Part shown: one piece after another, positions 49,976 through 57,746 of the stretch
Layout: every line of letters begins with the position of its first letter
Position numbering within the stretch: position 1 is the stretch's first letter
Source: RBC038 sp041390625
GTDB taxonomy: Bacteria; Chloroflexota; Dehalococcoidia; UBA2979
NCBI GenBank assembly: GCA_041390625.1
Contig: JAWKPM010000013.1
Span: 1-64,000 of the forward strand
Length of the DNA: 64,000 nucleotides
Reading direction: 5' to 3'
Translations under genes and position numbers: made by a program
The notes under the pieces: generated by a model
Told to the model about the DNA's origin: nothing
Database searches by the model: none
Seen by the model: only the letters and a program-made list of their open reading frames with translations

Positions 49976-52230
49976 CCCGCTCGAGGCGCACGCCGCTCGC
50001 CGCCCTCGCCCTCGTCGGCCTCCTGCTGGCGATGGTCGTCGCGGCACGCGCCCCGCGCGCCGAAGCGCACGCGATCCTCGTGCGCTCGTCGCCCGCCGCT
50101 CAGGCCACCCTGCTCGATGCCCCGGGCGTCATCGACCTCTGGTTCTCCGAGCCCCTCGAGGACCGCTTCAGCACCTTCGATCTGCTCGCGAGCGACGGCT
50201 CGACGGTGCCCGTCGATGGCATCCGCGTCGACCCCACCGACGAGACCCACCTCTCCGGCCTCCCGCGCGCCCTCGAGCCCGGGCTCTACACGGTCGTCTA
50301 CCGCAACCTCTCCCAGCTCGACGGCCACGAGTGGAGCGGCTCCTTCGCCTTCACCATCCTCAATCCCGACGGCTCGACGCCCGCCGGCACCGCCTTCGAC
50401 CCGGGCATCGATGCCGCATCGTCACCCGCCGAGGTCGTAGGCCGCTGGTTCGCCTTCCTCGGCCTCGCCCTCCCCCTCGGCGGCGGTCTGCTCGCGCTGT
50501 TCGCCGTCCGCGCGAGCTCGCGCGACCGCTCGAGCACCCGTCCATCGAGGCTGACACGCACCGTCCACCGCACCGCGATCGGCCTCGGCCTCGCCGCCGT
50601 CCCGCTCCTCGCCGCCGCCGGCCCCCTCCTGCTGCAGGCCCAGGTCGAGGCCGTGGACGCCGCCGTGCTCGACGTCGTCTCCGAGACGCGCTTCGGCACG
50701 TACTGGCTCTGGCGCCAGCTCGCCGCGCTCGGCGTCGCCGTCGCGCTCGCCCTCGCCCTGCTGGCCCACCGTCGAGGCCGCGACCGCTCCGCATCGGTGC
50801 TGCTCGGCGCAGCCGCCCTCGCCGCCGCCGGCGGCCTCGTCGCCACCTCCCTCGTCAGCCATGCCGCCGCTGCCCCCGGCCGAGGCTGGGCGCTCCTCAT
50901 CGACGTCGCCCACATCGAGCTCGCTGCCGCGTGGGTGGGCGGCCTCGTCGTGCTCGCCGCCCTCTTCGTCCGCCTGCGCACCACCGAGGTCCCACGCCGC
51001 GTCGAGGCGGTCCTCCACATCGTCGGCCCCTTCTCGACCTTCGCCGCCGCGTCGCTCTACGTGCTCGCCGTGACCGGGGTGCTCCGCTCCCTCGGCGAGC
51101 TCACGACGGCCGATCTCCTCGTCTCGACCGCCTACGGCCGCTGGCTCCTCGTGAAGCTCGCGCTCCTCACGCCCATCCTCGGCATCGCACTGGCGAACCG
51201 CCGAACCCTCCACGCCGCCGAGACGCACGCCGATGACTCGTACGCCATCGAGGCCGCGACCCGCCTCCGCCGCCTGCTCCCCCTTGAGGCCGCGCTCGCG
51301 GTCGCCGTGCTCGCTGCCGTCGCCGTCCTCGGCCAGACCCCCACCCCGCGCGATCCCGAGGTCACCGCGCAGGCCGCCGCCGCCGTCCCCTACAACCGCA
51401 TCGAGACCGTGGGCGAGCTCGCCGTGCACCTCCAGGTCACGCCCGCCACCGTCGGCGAGAACGAGCTCCGCGTGCACGTCTACCGTTCCGACGCCGCGGA
51501 CATCGGCCCGATCGACCGCGTGCTCCTGACCTTCGCGGGCGGCGAGGGCGGCGGCGACCGCGTCGAGCCGGCCTCCGAGGGCGACGGCATCTACGTCACG
51601 AGCGGTTCGTTCCTCTCGCTCGCCCGCACGTGGGACGTCCGCGTCGATGTTCAGCGGCCAAACGTCGATGACGCTCGCTTCGACTTCGAGGTGCCCGTCG
51701 GCAGCGGCACGGCGAGCGCCGCCACCGCCGACCGGTTCGGCACGATCGCGCCGCAGATCCCCGTCGCCAACGTGTGGGCCGTCGTCGCCCTCGCTGGCGG
51801 TATCGCGCTCCTGCTCCGCGCGCGCACGCCGGGCAACAACGAGAACTTGCTCCGCCTCGGCGGCGCGGCAGGCGTCTTCGTCGCCATCTGGCTCGTCGTC
51901 TCCGCCGAGCAGCATCGAGACGCCGGCGTCTTCCCCTCGAACCCCTACCCCGTGACCTCCGAGGCGCTCGATCGAGGCGAGGCGATCTACGTCGAGAACT
52001 GCGCCGCCTGCCACGGCCTCTCCGGGGCCGGCGACGGCCCCGCTGCCGCTGGCCTCGACCCGCGGCCTGCCGATCTCCGAGCCCACGTCCCCTTCCACCC
52101 CGAGGGCGAGACGTTCCTCTTCGTCTCCGAGGGCTTCCCGAACACCGCGATGCCCGCCTGGAAGGACCAGCTCACCGAGGAGCAACGCTGGGACGTCGTC
52201 GAGTTCCTCCGCGCCTCCTTCGACGAGTAA
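49972..52230 (+). CDS. CopC-CopD-cytochrome c fusion protein
   Basis: The 752-residue protein has four parts. A second CopC domain has a signal peptide and the mature His start AEAHAILVRSSPA. A CopD membrane domain of about eight helices follows (HIELAAAWVGGLVVLAAL, YGRWLLVKLALLTPILGIALANRR). Then comes a beta-rich segment (about 500-620) and one or two helices. The chain ends in a c-type cytochrome domain with heme motif CAACH (677-681) and axial Met727 in NTAMPAWK. CopC-CopD fusions (YcnJ-like) are known in copper uptake; the added cytochrome suggests copper redox coupling or delivery to respiratory oxidases. Confidence 0.85.
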   Translation: MTRSRRTPLAALALVGLLLAMVVAARAPRAEAHAILVRSSPAAQATLLDAPGVIDLWFSEPLEDRFSTFDLLASDGSTVPVDGIRVDPTDETHLSGLPRALEPGLYTVVYRNLSQLDGHEWSGSFAFTILNPDGSTPAGTAFDPGIDAASSPAEVVGRWFAFLGLALPLGGGLLALFAVRASSRDRSSTRPSRLTRTVHRTAIGLGLAAVPLLAAAGPLLLQAQVEAVDAAVLDVVSETRFGTYWLWRQLAALGVAVALALALLAHRRGRDRSASVLLGAAALAAAGGLVATSLVSHAAAAPGRGWALLIDVAHIELAAAWVGGLVVLAALFVRLRTTEVPRRVEAVLHIVGPFSTFAAASLYVLAVTGVLRSLGELTTADLLVSTAYGRWLLVKLALLTPILGIALANRRTLHAAETHADDSYAIEAATRLRRLLPLEAALAVAVLAAVAVLGQTPTPRDPEVTAQAAAAVPYNRIETVGELAVHLQVTPATVGENELRVHVYRSDAADIGPIDRVLLTFAGGEGGGDRVEPASEGDGIYVTSGSFLSLARTWDVRVDVQRPNVDDARFDFEVPVGSGTASAATADRFGTIAPQIPVANVWAVVALAGGIALLLRARTPGNNENLLRLGGAAGVFVAIWLVVSAEQHRDAGVFPSNPYPVTSEALDRGEAIYVENCAACHGLSGAGDGPAAAGLDPRPADLRAHVPFHPEGETFLFVSEGFPNTAMPAWKDQLTEEQRWDVVEFLRASFDE

Positions 52231-52328
52231 CCTCGAGTCCCGCCCTTCTCGCCGATGTCACACTTCGAGGCCACCACGCCCATCCGAGTAGACCCCTCCA
52301 CCGAGGTGACACCCGGAAAGGCACCCCG

Positions 52329-53756
52329 ATGACGACCCATAACCCCGCACCGCACGACCCGCCGCCCGATCTCGAGCGCCGCACGTCCGAGGCGTTCGAC
52401 ACCCTCGGCCGGGGCGCTCCCACCCTCGACAGTCAGGCCGTCTGGGCCCGCATCAGCCCCGAGGTCGCGGCCGGCCGCCGCTCGAACGGCTGGCGCGCCA
52501 CTCTCCAGTCGCTTTTCACCACCCGCGCCCTGACGGCCGCCGGTGTCGCCGCGGTCGCCGTCGTCGCCGCCACCGCCCTCACGCTCTCGAGCGGCGGCGG
52601 GCGTGCGGACGCCGCACTCCTCGAGGCGGCGCGCTCCCTCTCTACCGCCACCGAGGCCGCTCTCGCGGACGGCAGCCTGTCGAGTGCCGAGCTCGATGCC
52701 CTCCGCGCCGACGCCGAGGCCCTGCTCGCCGACATCGTGGCCGACCCCGCCGGCCTCGAGAGCCTGAGCGCCGATGACCTCTCTGCGCTGGCCACGATCC
52801 TCAACTCCCTCGAGGACCGGCTGCGCACCACCGAGGCCGCATCGACGCCGGCCTTCGAAAAGGTCGAGTCGGCCGCCGGCCTCGCCGCCTCCGCACTCCG
52901 CTCCTCGAATCCCGCCCTCATCGCCACATCGAGCGCCGCCCGCGACGAGCGCTTCCTGGTGGCGACCGCCGGCACCCAGACCGTCGCCGTCGCGAACGCC
53001 GGCTCCGTCGTCATTGAGGTGCAGAGCGGCTCGCTCACGCTCGTCGGCACGAGCGCCAACCCCGGATGGACCGTCGAGGTCGAGTCAGCATCCGGCCGCG
53101 AGCTTGAGGCCGACTTCCGCAACGGCGCCCAGCGCGTGCAGTTCAACGCGGAGCTCGAGGACGGCGTCCTCCGCATCCGCATCGACACCGAGGGCGCGTC
53201 GTCCTCCGGTACCTCGGCGGCCGCTTCCGGCACCCCGTCCGCGTCCAGCTCACCGTCGTCGGGCAGCTCGGACGACGACGACCGCGACGATGACGATGAC
53301 CGGAGCCGCGACGAGTCCCGCAGCGCTCAGGCGCCCGGCACGACCGTGACCTACGACGCCGCCGTGGCCGGCACCGTCGCCGTCGCCCGCTCCGGAGACA
53401 CCCTCACGATCGCTGGCACGTTCACCAACGCCGGATGGACCGTCGAGGTAGAGACCGCCACCGGTCGCGAGGTCGAGGCCGACTTCCGCAACGGCGGCCA
53501 GCGCGTGAAGTTCAACGCGGAGCTCGAGGACGGCGAGGTCCGCATCCGCGTCGAGACCGAGGGCACGTCGAGCTCCGCCACCCCGTCGGCCTCCAGCACG
53601 CCGTCGTCCGGCAGCTCGAGCTCCTCGGGCAGCTCGCACAACGACGATGACGACCACGACGACGACAACAGTGGTTCCGGGTCCGGCAACAGTGGGTCCG
53701 GGTCGAATAACAGCGGCTCGGGCTCCAGCAACAGCGGCTCCGGCAGCGGGTCGTGA
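52329..53756 (+). CDS. Anti-sigma-factor-like membrane protein with duplicated outer domain
   Basis: The 475-residue protein has a cytoplasmic N-terminus, one membrane helix (about 66-86) and a DUF5667-like helical segment (LLEAARSLSTATEAALADGSLSSAELDAL). Two copies of a beta domain follow (about 211-289 and 333-412), sharing GWTVEVE-A-GRE-EADFRNG-QRV-FNAELEDG. Asp/Ser-rich linkers separate them, and the C-terminus is a Ser/Gly/Asn repeat. It overlaps the ECF sigma gene by GTGA, so it is probably its anti-sigma partner, although it lies before rather than after the sigma gene. Confidence 0.65.
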   Translation: MTTHNPAPHDPPPDLERRTSEAFDTLGRGAPTLDSQAVWARISPEVAAGRRSNGWRATLQSLFTTRALTAAGVAAVAVVAATALTLSSGGGRADAALLEAARSLSTATEAALADGSLSSAELDALRADAEALLADIVADPAGLESLSADDLSALATILNSLEDRLRTTEAASTPAFEKVESAAGLAASALRSSNPALIATSSAARDERFLVATAGTQTVAVANAGSVVIEVQSGSLTLVGTSANPGWTVEVESASGRELEADFRNGAQRVQFNAELEDGVLRIRIDTEGASSSGTSAAASGTPSASSSPSSGSSDDDDRDDDDDRSRDESRSAQAPGTTVTYDAAVAGTVAVARSGDTLTIAGTFTNAGWTVEVETATGREVEADFRNGGQRVKFNAELEDGEVRIRVETEGTSSSATPSASSTPSSGSSSSSGSSHNDDDDHDDDNSGSGSGNSGSGSNNSGSGSSNSGSGSGS

Positions 53757-54364
53757 GCGAGCCCCCCATGACGACACCCGCCGCCACCGAGGCGGTCCCG
53801 GCGACGTTCGAGCGTCGCCGGGACGCCCGCGTCGACATCGAGGTCGTGACCCGCGCCCGCGAGGGCGACCCCGCCGCGTTCGAGACCCTCTACCGCCTGC
53901 GCATCGAGCGCGTCGCCCGCTACGTCGGCGCCATCGTGCGCGACCGCGCGCGCACCGAGGACGCCGTCGCGGAGACGTTCCTGCAGGCCTGGCGCGACCT
54001 CCCGAAGCTCCGCCAGCCCGACCGCTTCGACGGCTGGCTCCTCCGCATCGCCTACCGGCGCGCCCTCGCCGAGGCCCGCGTTCGCACCCACGCGACCCTC
54101 GACGCCGCATCGACCGTGCCCGATGAGCGGCGCGACGGCTCCCCTGAAGACAGTCTCGAGGCTGCGCTCACCACTGCCGAGGTCCAGGACGCCCTCCGCC
54201 GCCTCCCGGACGCGGCCCGCGAGGTGCTGATGCTCCGCCACCTCGGCGAGCTCTCCCACCGCGAGATCGCCGCCCAGCTCGGCAAGTCCGAGGAAGCGGC
54301 GCGCGCCGCCTACTCCCGCGCCGCCCGCGACCTCCGCCAGCTCCTCGAGGACGGTCGCGCCTAG
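53753..54364 (+). CDS. ECF-type RNA polymerase sigma factor
   Basis: The 203-residue protein has region 2 (PAAFETLYRLRIERVARYVGAIVRDRARTEDAVAETFLQAWRDL, with the core-binding and -10 helix) and region 4 (LRRLPDAAREVLMLRHLGELSHREIAAQLGKSEEAARAAYSRA). These are the two domains of ECF sigma factors. It starts with GTG overlapping the anti-sigma stop and ends the copper-type operon before a strong terminator. The operon may be its own target. Confidence 0.9.
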   Translation: MSEPPMTTPAATEAVPATFERRRDARVDIEVVTRAREGDPAAFETLYRLRIERVARYVGAIVRDRARTEDAVAETFLQAWRDLPKLRQPDRFDGWLLRIAYRRALAEARVRTHATLDAASTVPDERRDGSPEDSLEAALTTAEVQDALRRLPDAAREVLMLRHLGELSHREIAAQLGKSEEAARAAYSRAARDLRQLLEDGRA

Positions 54365-54385
54365 CCGCCTCGCGAGCAAATCCAC

Positions 54386-54427
54386 ACATCGAGGGCCGTA
54401 TGACACACCTCATACGGCTCTCGATGT
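54386..54427 (+). terminator. Long hairpin terminator after the sigma factor
   Basis: The arms are 18 bp long with one G-T pair (from ACATCGAGGGCC to its complement), with loop CACACC and TT following. This is the strongest hairpin seen after any operon in the window. Confidence 0.75.
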
Positions 54428-54531
54428 TTCCTGACGCCCTCCATGCATGCGCCAACGACGCTGTTCACACGCTTGCTGACACGATGCCCGCGTAACAAAC
54501 CACGACCGAGGTCCCCGGGGGGAGACACCAC

Positions 54532-55392
54532 ATGGCCATCAGCACCAACGAGGGGGGAGCGCTCGGCCGCCTGACGCGCCGGTTCCGCCGCACGTCGCAG
54601 CCCGCCGCCCCGACCCCCATCTCCGCCGAGACGCTGGCCGCCGCCATCGAGCGCCACGAGCTGCAGCTGCACTTCCAGCCGCTGCTCTCCGCGGCCTCCG
54701 GCCACACCGTCGCCATCGAGGCCCTGCTTCGCTGGGAGCAGCCCGCCGGCACGCTCGCCGCGCGCCAGTTCTTCGCCCGCGCCCAGGCCGGCGGCCTGCT
54801 GCCGCGCATCGACCGCGAGCTCCTCGTGCAGGCCTGCCGCTTCGCCCGCGAGCTCCAGCGCAGCGGCTACGACGGCCTCCGCCTCGCGGTGAACGTCTCC
54901 GTGGATGAGCTACTGCCCGGCTCCGGCGGCATCGGCTGGATCCGCCAGGCGCTCCAGGACAGCGGCCTCCGCCCGCAGTGGCTCGACATCGAGATCAACG
55001 AGCGCGAGACCGTGGGCCGCGAGCAGGAGCTCGCCCCCGTCTTCAGCGCCCTCACCAGCATCGGCCTCAACATCACCCTGGACGACTACTGGGCCGTCCG
55101 AGGCGAGGACGGCGCGATCATGCTCCCGGGCGTCTCCGCCGTGAAGGTCGACCTCTGGTCGAACACCGGCAGCGAGCTCGCACGCCGCGACCTGACCACC
55201 GCCGTCGAGGTCGCACGCGAGCGAGGCCTTCAGGTCTACGCCAAGCGCGTCGAGACCATCTTCGAGGAGCAGTTCGCCGCCGAGCTCGGCTGCGACGCCC
55301 TCCAGGGCTTCGCCCTCGGTCTCCCTGTCGGCGCTGCCGAGCTCCGTCGTACGCTCGCGCCGGCCGCCGCGCTGCAGCCCGCCGGCTTCTAG
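54532..55392 (+). CDS. EAL-domain protein, possibly degenerate c-di-GMP phosphodiesterase
   Basis: The 286-residue protein is a single EAL domain after a 35-residue Arg-rich start. It keeps the EALLRW motif (63-68), Asn in VNVSVDEL, Glu in DIEINERE, Asp pair in LDDYW, Lys in VKVDLW and Gln in LQGFALGLP. Loop 6 (normally DDFGTG) reads DDYWAVRG, and AEGVET reads AKRVET, so catalysis may be weak or lost and it may act as a c-di-GMP or protein sensor. GGGGGGAGA precedes the ATG. Confidence 0.83.
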   Translation: MAISTNEGGALGRLTRRFRRTSQPAAPTPISAETLAAAIERHELQLHFQPLLSAASGHTVAIEALLRWEQPAGTLAARQFFARAQAGGLLPRIDRELLVQACRFARELQRSGYDGLRLAVNVSVDELLPGSGGIGWIRQALQDSGLRPQWLDIEINERETVGREQELAPVFSALTSIGLNITLDDYWAVRGEDGAIMLPGVSAVKVDLWSNTGSELARRDLTTAVEVARERGLQVYAKRVETIFEEQFAAELGCDALQGFALGLPVGAAELRRTLAPAAALQPAGF

Positions 55393-55442
55393 CAAGGCGG
55401 GCGCACTCTCTCCCGAATCCCCACCCTCTGGGCGGTGGACGA

Positions 55443-55468
55443 AGCGGCGGGGCTCAGGCCCCGCCGCT
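55443..55468. terminator. Bidirectional terminator hairpin
   Basis: An 11-bp perfect inverted repeat (AGCGGCGGGGC, TCAG loop) lies between the convergent EAL and DinB genes. It overlaps the DinB stop codon. Confidence 0.7.
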
Positions 55469-55987
55469 GTCCGTCCGTCGAGGCGTGAAGCTCGACTCTC
55501 GCCCCTCGATCTGGTCGATGTGCATGCGGTAGTGCCGGTAGAGCGCCCGCAGCATCTGGATCACCGTCATATCGCCCCAGCCGGTGTTCCGACCGACCCG
55601 CTGCAGTGCTTCGTCCGGGATCGAGTCGATGAGCGCGAGCGTCTGCGCCCGCCGCTCCTCGAGGGCCACGAGCAGCTCATCCAGCGTCCGAGGCTCGCTC
55701 GGGGGCGGAAACGGGTTCGACTCCTCCGCCACCCGGTACTTCGCCCACAGCTCCGCGAGGTCCGGCTCGTCCTCCTGTGCCGCCTTGGCCGCCATCGAGG
55801 ACCAGATGTCTTCCCCCAGCAGCTGATGCTCGATCTGCTGCAGCGCCGACCACTCGCCCGGCTGCGGCGGCGTGCTCAGCTCCTCCGCCGACAGCCGCTT
55901 CACGACCTCGACCATCTCCTCGTGGTGCGCGCGTAGCTTCTCCAGCACGTCCGCGCGCAGCGCCGAGGAGTCCACCCCGCTCGTCAT
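55454..55987 (-). CDS. DinB-family protein
   Basis: The 177-residue four-helix protein has the DinB_2 pattern: GEWSALQQIEHQLLGEDIW with a metal-type His, MTVIQMLRALYRHYRMHIDQIEG with a His pair, and ELLVALEERRAQTLALIDSIPDE. Such proteins are putative metal-dependent thiol-using hydrolases or transferases; the function is unknown. The ATG at 55985-55987 follows a short unsupported extension. Confidence 0.82.
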   Translation of the reverse strand: MTSGVDSSALRADVLEKLRAHHEEMVEVVKRLSAEELSTPPQPGEWSALQQIEHQLLGEDIWSSMAAKAAQEDEPDLAELWAKYRVAEESNPFPPPSEPRTLDELLVALEERRAQTLALIDSIPDEALQRVGRNTGWGDMTVIQMLRALYRHYRMHIDQIEGRESSFTPRRTDSGGA

Positions 55988-56097
55988 CGCGATCCTCGTC
56001 TCCGCGCTCAACGCGAGCGCATGCGTGATACGCCTGTGATACTAGTGCCCCCGCGCTAGCGGCCACCGAGGCGTTGACGATCACCGAGGAGCCACCC

Positions 56098-57144
56098 GTG
56101 AAGATCGGCGTCGGCCTCAGCCGCAACGCCCCGGACGACTGGGACAGCGCGCTCCGATTCGCCATCGAGGCCGAGCGCCTCGGCGTCGACTCCATCTGGT
56201 CCGCCGAGACCTGGGGCTTCGATGGCGCGACGCCCCTCGCCTACATTGCCTCCCACACCTCGCGGCTCCGCCTCGGCACGAGCATCCTCCAGATCGGCGC
56301 TCGCACCCCTGCCCTCACCGCCATGACCGCGATGTCGATGGCGTCGATGACGAACGATCGCTTCGTGCTCGGCCTCGGCGTCTCCGGCCCCCAGATCATC
56401 GAAGGCTGGCACGGCGTCCCCTTCGACCACCCCGTCCAGCGCACGCGCGAGCTCATCGAGATCATTCGCCTCATCGAGGCGCGCGAGCGTCTTGAGTACA
56501 GCGGCCGCTTCCACCGCCTCCCACTCGGCGACACGAGGCCGATCCGCTCCGCGGCCACCCAGCGACGCGTCCCGATTCACCTCGCCGCCCTCGGCCCGGC
56601 CAACCTGAAGCTCACCGGCGAGCTCGCCGACGGCTGGATCGGCAACTGCTTCATGCCCGAGACCGCCGAGGTGTACCTCGACCCTCTCAAGCGCGCCGCC
56701 GAGGGCGCCGGCCGCCGCCTCGAGGACATCGAGCTCCAGGTCCCCGTCACCCTCGAGTTCGACGACGATCTCGAGGCCGTCGCGAAGCGTCACGCGGAGG
56801 GCTACGCCTTCACCTTCGGCGCGATGGGCACGCCCGGCCAGAACTTCTACGTCGCGGCCTTCTCGAGGCAGGGCTTCGCCGACGAGGTCCACGAGGTCGA
56901 GCGCCTCTGGCTCGCCGGCCGCCAGGACGAGGCCCGCGACCGCGTCCCGGTCGAGCTCGCGGTCCGCTCCAACCTCCTCGGCACCGAGGACACCGTGAAG
57001 GATCGCCTCCGCGCTTACCGCGACGCCGGCATCGACGCCCTGCGCGTCGGCCTCCGAGGCGACACCGTCGACGAGCGCCTCGAGCAGCTCGCCCGCCTCA
57101 TGCCCCTCGTCGCCGAAGTCACCACCGAGGCCTCAAGCGACTGA
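56098..57144 (+). CDS. LLM-class F420-dependent oxidoreductase
   Basis: The 348-residue TIM-barrel protein matches F420-dependent luciferase-like enzymes: KIGVGLSRNAPDDWDSALRFAIEAERLGVDSIW, RLRLGTSILQIGARTPALTAMTAMSMASMTNDRFVLGLGVSGPQ and RVPIHLAALGPANLKLTGELADGWIGN. I chose the GTG at 56098, which has GAGGAG upstream, over a TTG at 56074. The substrate is unknown. A Ddn-like deazaflavin protein gene nearby (57747) supports F420 use. Confidence 0.88.
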   Translation: MKIGVGLSRNAPDDWDSALRFAIEAERLGVDSIWSAETWGFDGATPLAYIASHTSRLRLGTSILQIGARTPALTAMTAMSMASMTNDRFVLGLGVSGPQIIEGWHGVPFDHPVQRTRELIEIIRLIEARERLEYSGRFHRLPLGDTRPIRSAATQRRVPIHLAALGPANLKLTGELADGWIGNCFMPETAEVYLDPLKRAAEGAGRRLEDIELQVPVTLEFDDDLEAVAKRHAEGYAFTFGAMGTPGQNFYVAAFSRQGFADEVHEVERLWLAGRQDEARDRVPVELAVRSNLLGTEDTVKDRLRAYRDAGIDALRVGLRGDTVDERLEQLARLMPLVAEVTTEASSD

Positions 57145-57180
57145 CCGCACGCCTCCGGCGGCCACCCCCGAGGCATACGC

Positions 57181-57291
57181 CCTTCCGAGGGGGCAGGGGG
57201 GCGCGACCCCCATACGAGAAGGGGTAGGCGGGCGAGCCAGCCGCGCCGAAGGCGTGCCCATCACCGAGGCGCCAGCCTCGGCTCCGATGAC
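57181..57291 (+). repeat. Structured intergenic repeat, copy 14 (partly degenerate)
   Basis: Hairpin 1 is imperfect (57196-57211) and the G-tracts are broken (GGGGTAGGCGGGCG). Hairpin 2 is at 57244-57254 (CGCC, GAA loop). Hairpin 3 is CCGAGGC/GCCTCGG with GCCA loop. It lies between convergent genes. Confidence 0.75.
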
Positions 57292-57315
57292 CGACCTCGG
57301 AAGACGGCGGGCGGC

Positions 57316-57444
57316 CTAGTCCTTGTTCCTGGGCAGCTTGCTCACGCCCCAGAAGAACACGCCCACCCCGCTACCGAGCAGGAATATGAAGATGCCCAGT
57401 CCAACGGGCGTCCCCCACATGTCCGGAGACCAGAGACCCTCCAT
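57316..57444 (-). CDS. Small single-helix membrane protein
   Basis: The 42-residue frame has one hydrophobic helix (PVGLGIFIFLLGSGVGVFFWGV) and a basic end (KLPRNKD). AAGGGAAG precedes the ATG. The compact layout between two repeat copies and the good ribosome site support it. The function is unknown. Confidence 0.5.
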   Translation of the reverse strand: MEGLWSPDMWGTPVGLGIFIFLLGSGVGVFFWGVSKLPRNKD

Positions 57445-57620
57445 CTTGCACGCTTCCCTTCTGCCGAGGCCCAATCCTCGGCGCGCTGATCCGACCGACC
57501 GACGCCCGTCCGACGCGACGCCAACCACCCTTGACGAACGACGGCCCGGCGGCCCGCCATGCCGCGCTCGCGTTCCCGCTGACGGGCAGGGTCACGGCAA
57601 CTCCGAGGCAATTGCCACCT

Positions 57621-57728
57621 TCTGGAGAGGGGGCGAGGGGGCGCGGCCCCCATTCGTGAAGGGTGGGCGGGCGGGCCAGTCACCCCGAAGGGGTGTCCAC
57701 CACCGAGGCGCCAGCCTCGGTGCCTCCC
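57621..57728 (+). repeat. Structured intergenic repeat, copy 15
   Basis: Hairpin 1 is at 57637-57651 (GGGGGC, GCG loop). The G-tract motif GGGTGGGCGGGCGGG is at 57661-57675. Hairpin 2 is at 57681-57695 (CACCCC, GAA loop). Hairpin 3 is at 57701-57722 (9-bp arms CACCGAGGC, GCCA loop). Both flanking genes are on the minus strand; 57445-57746 contains no other feature. Confidence 0.9.
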
Positions 57729-57746
57729 CTCTGCCCAGGACGAGAA

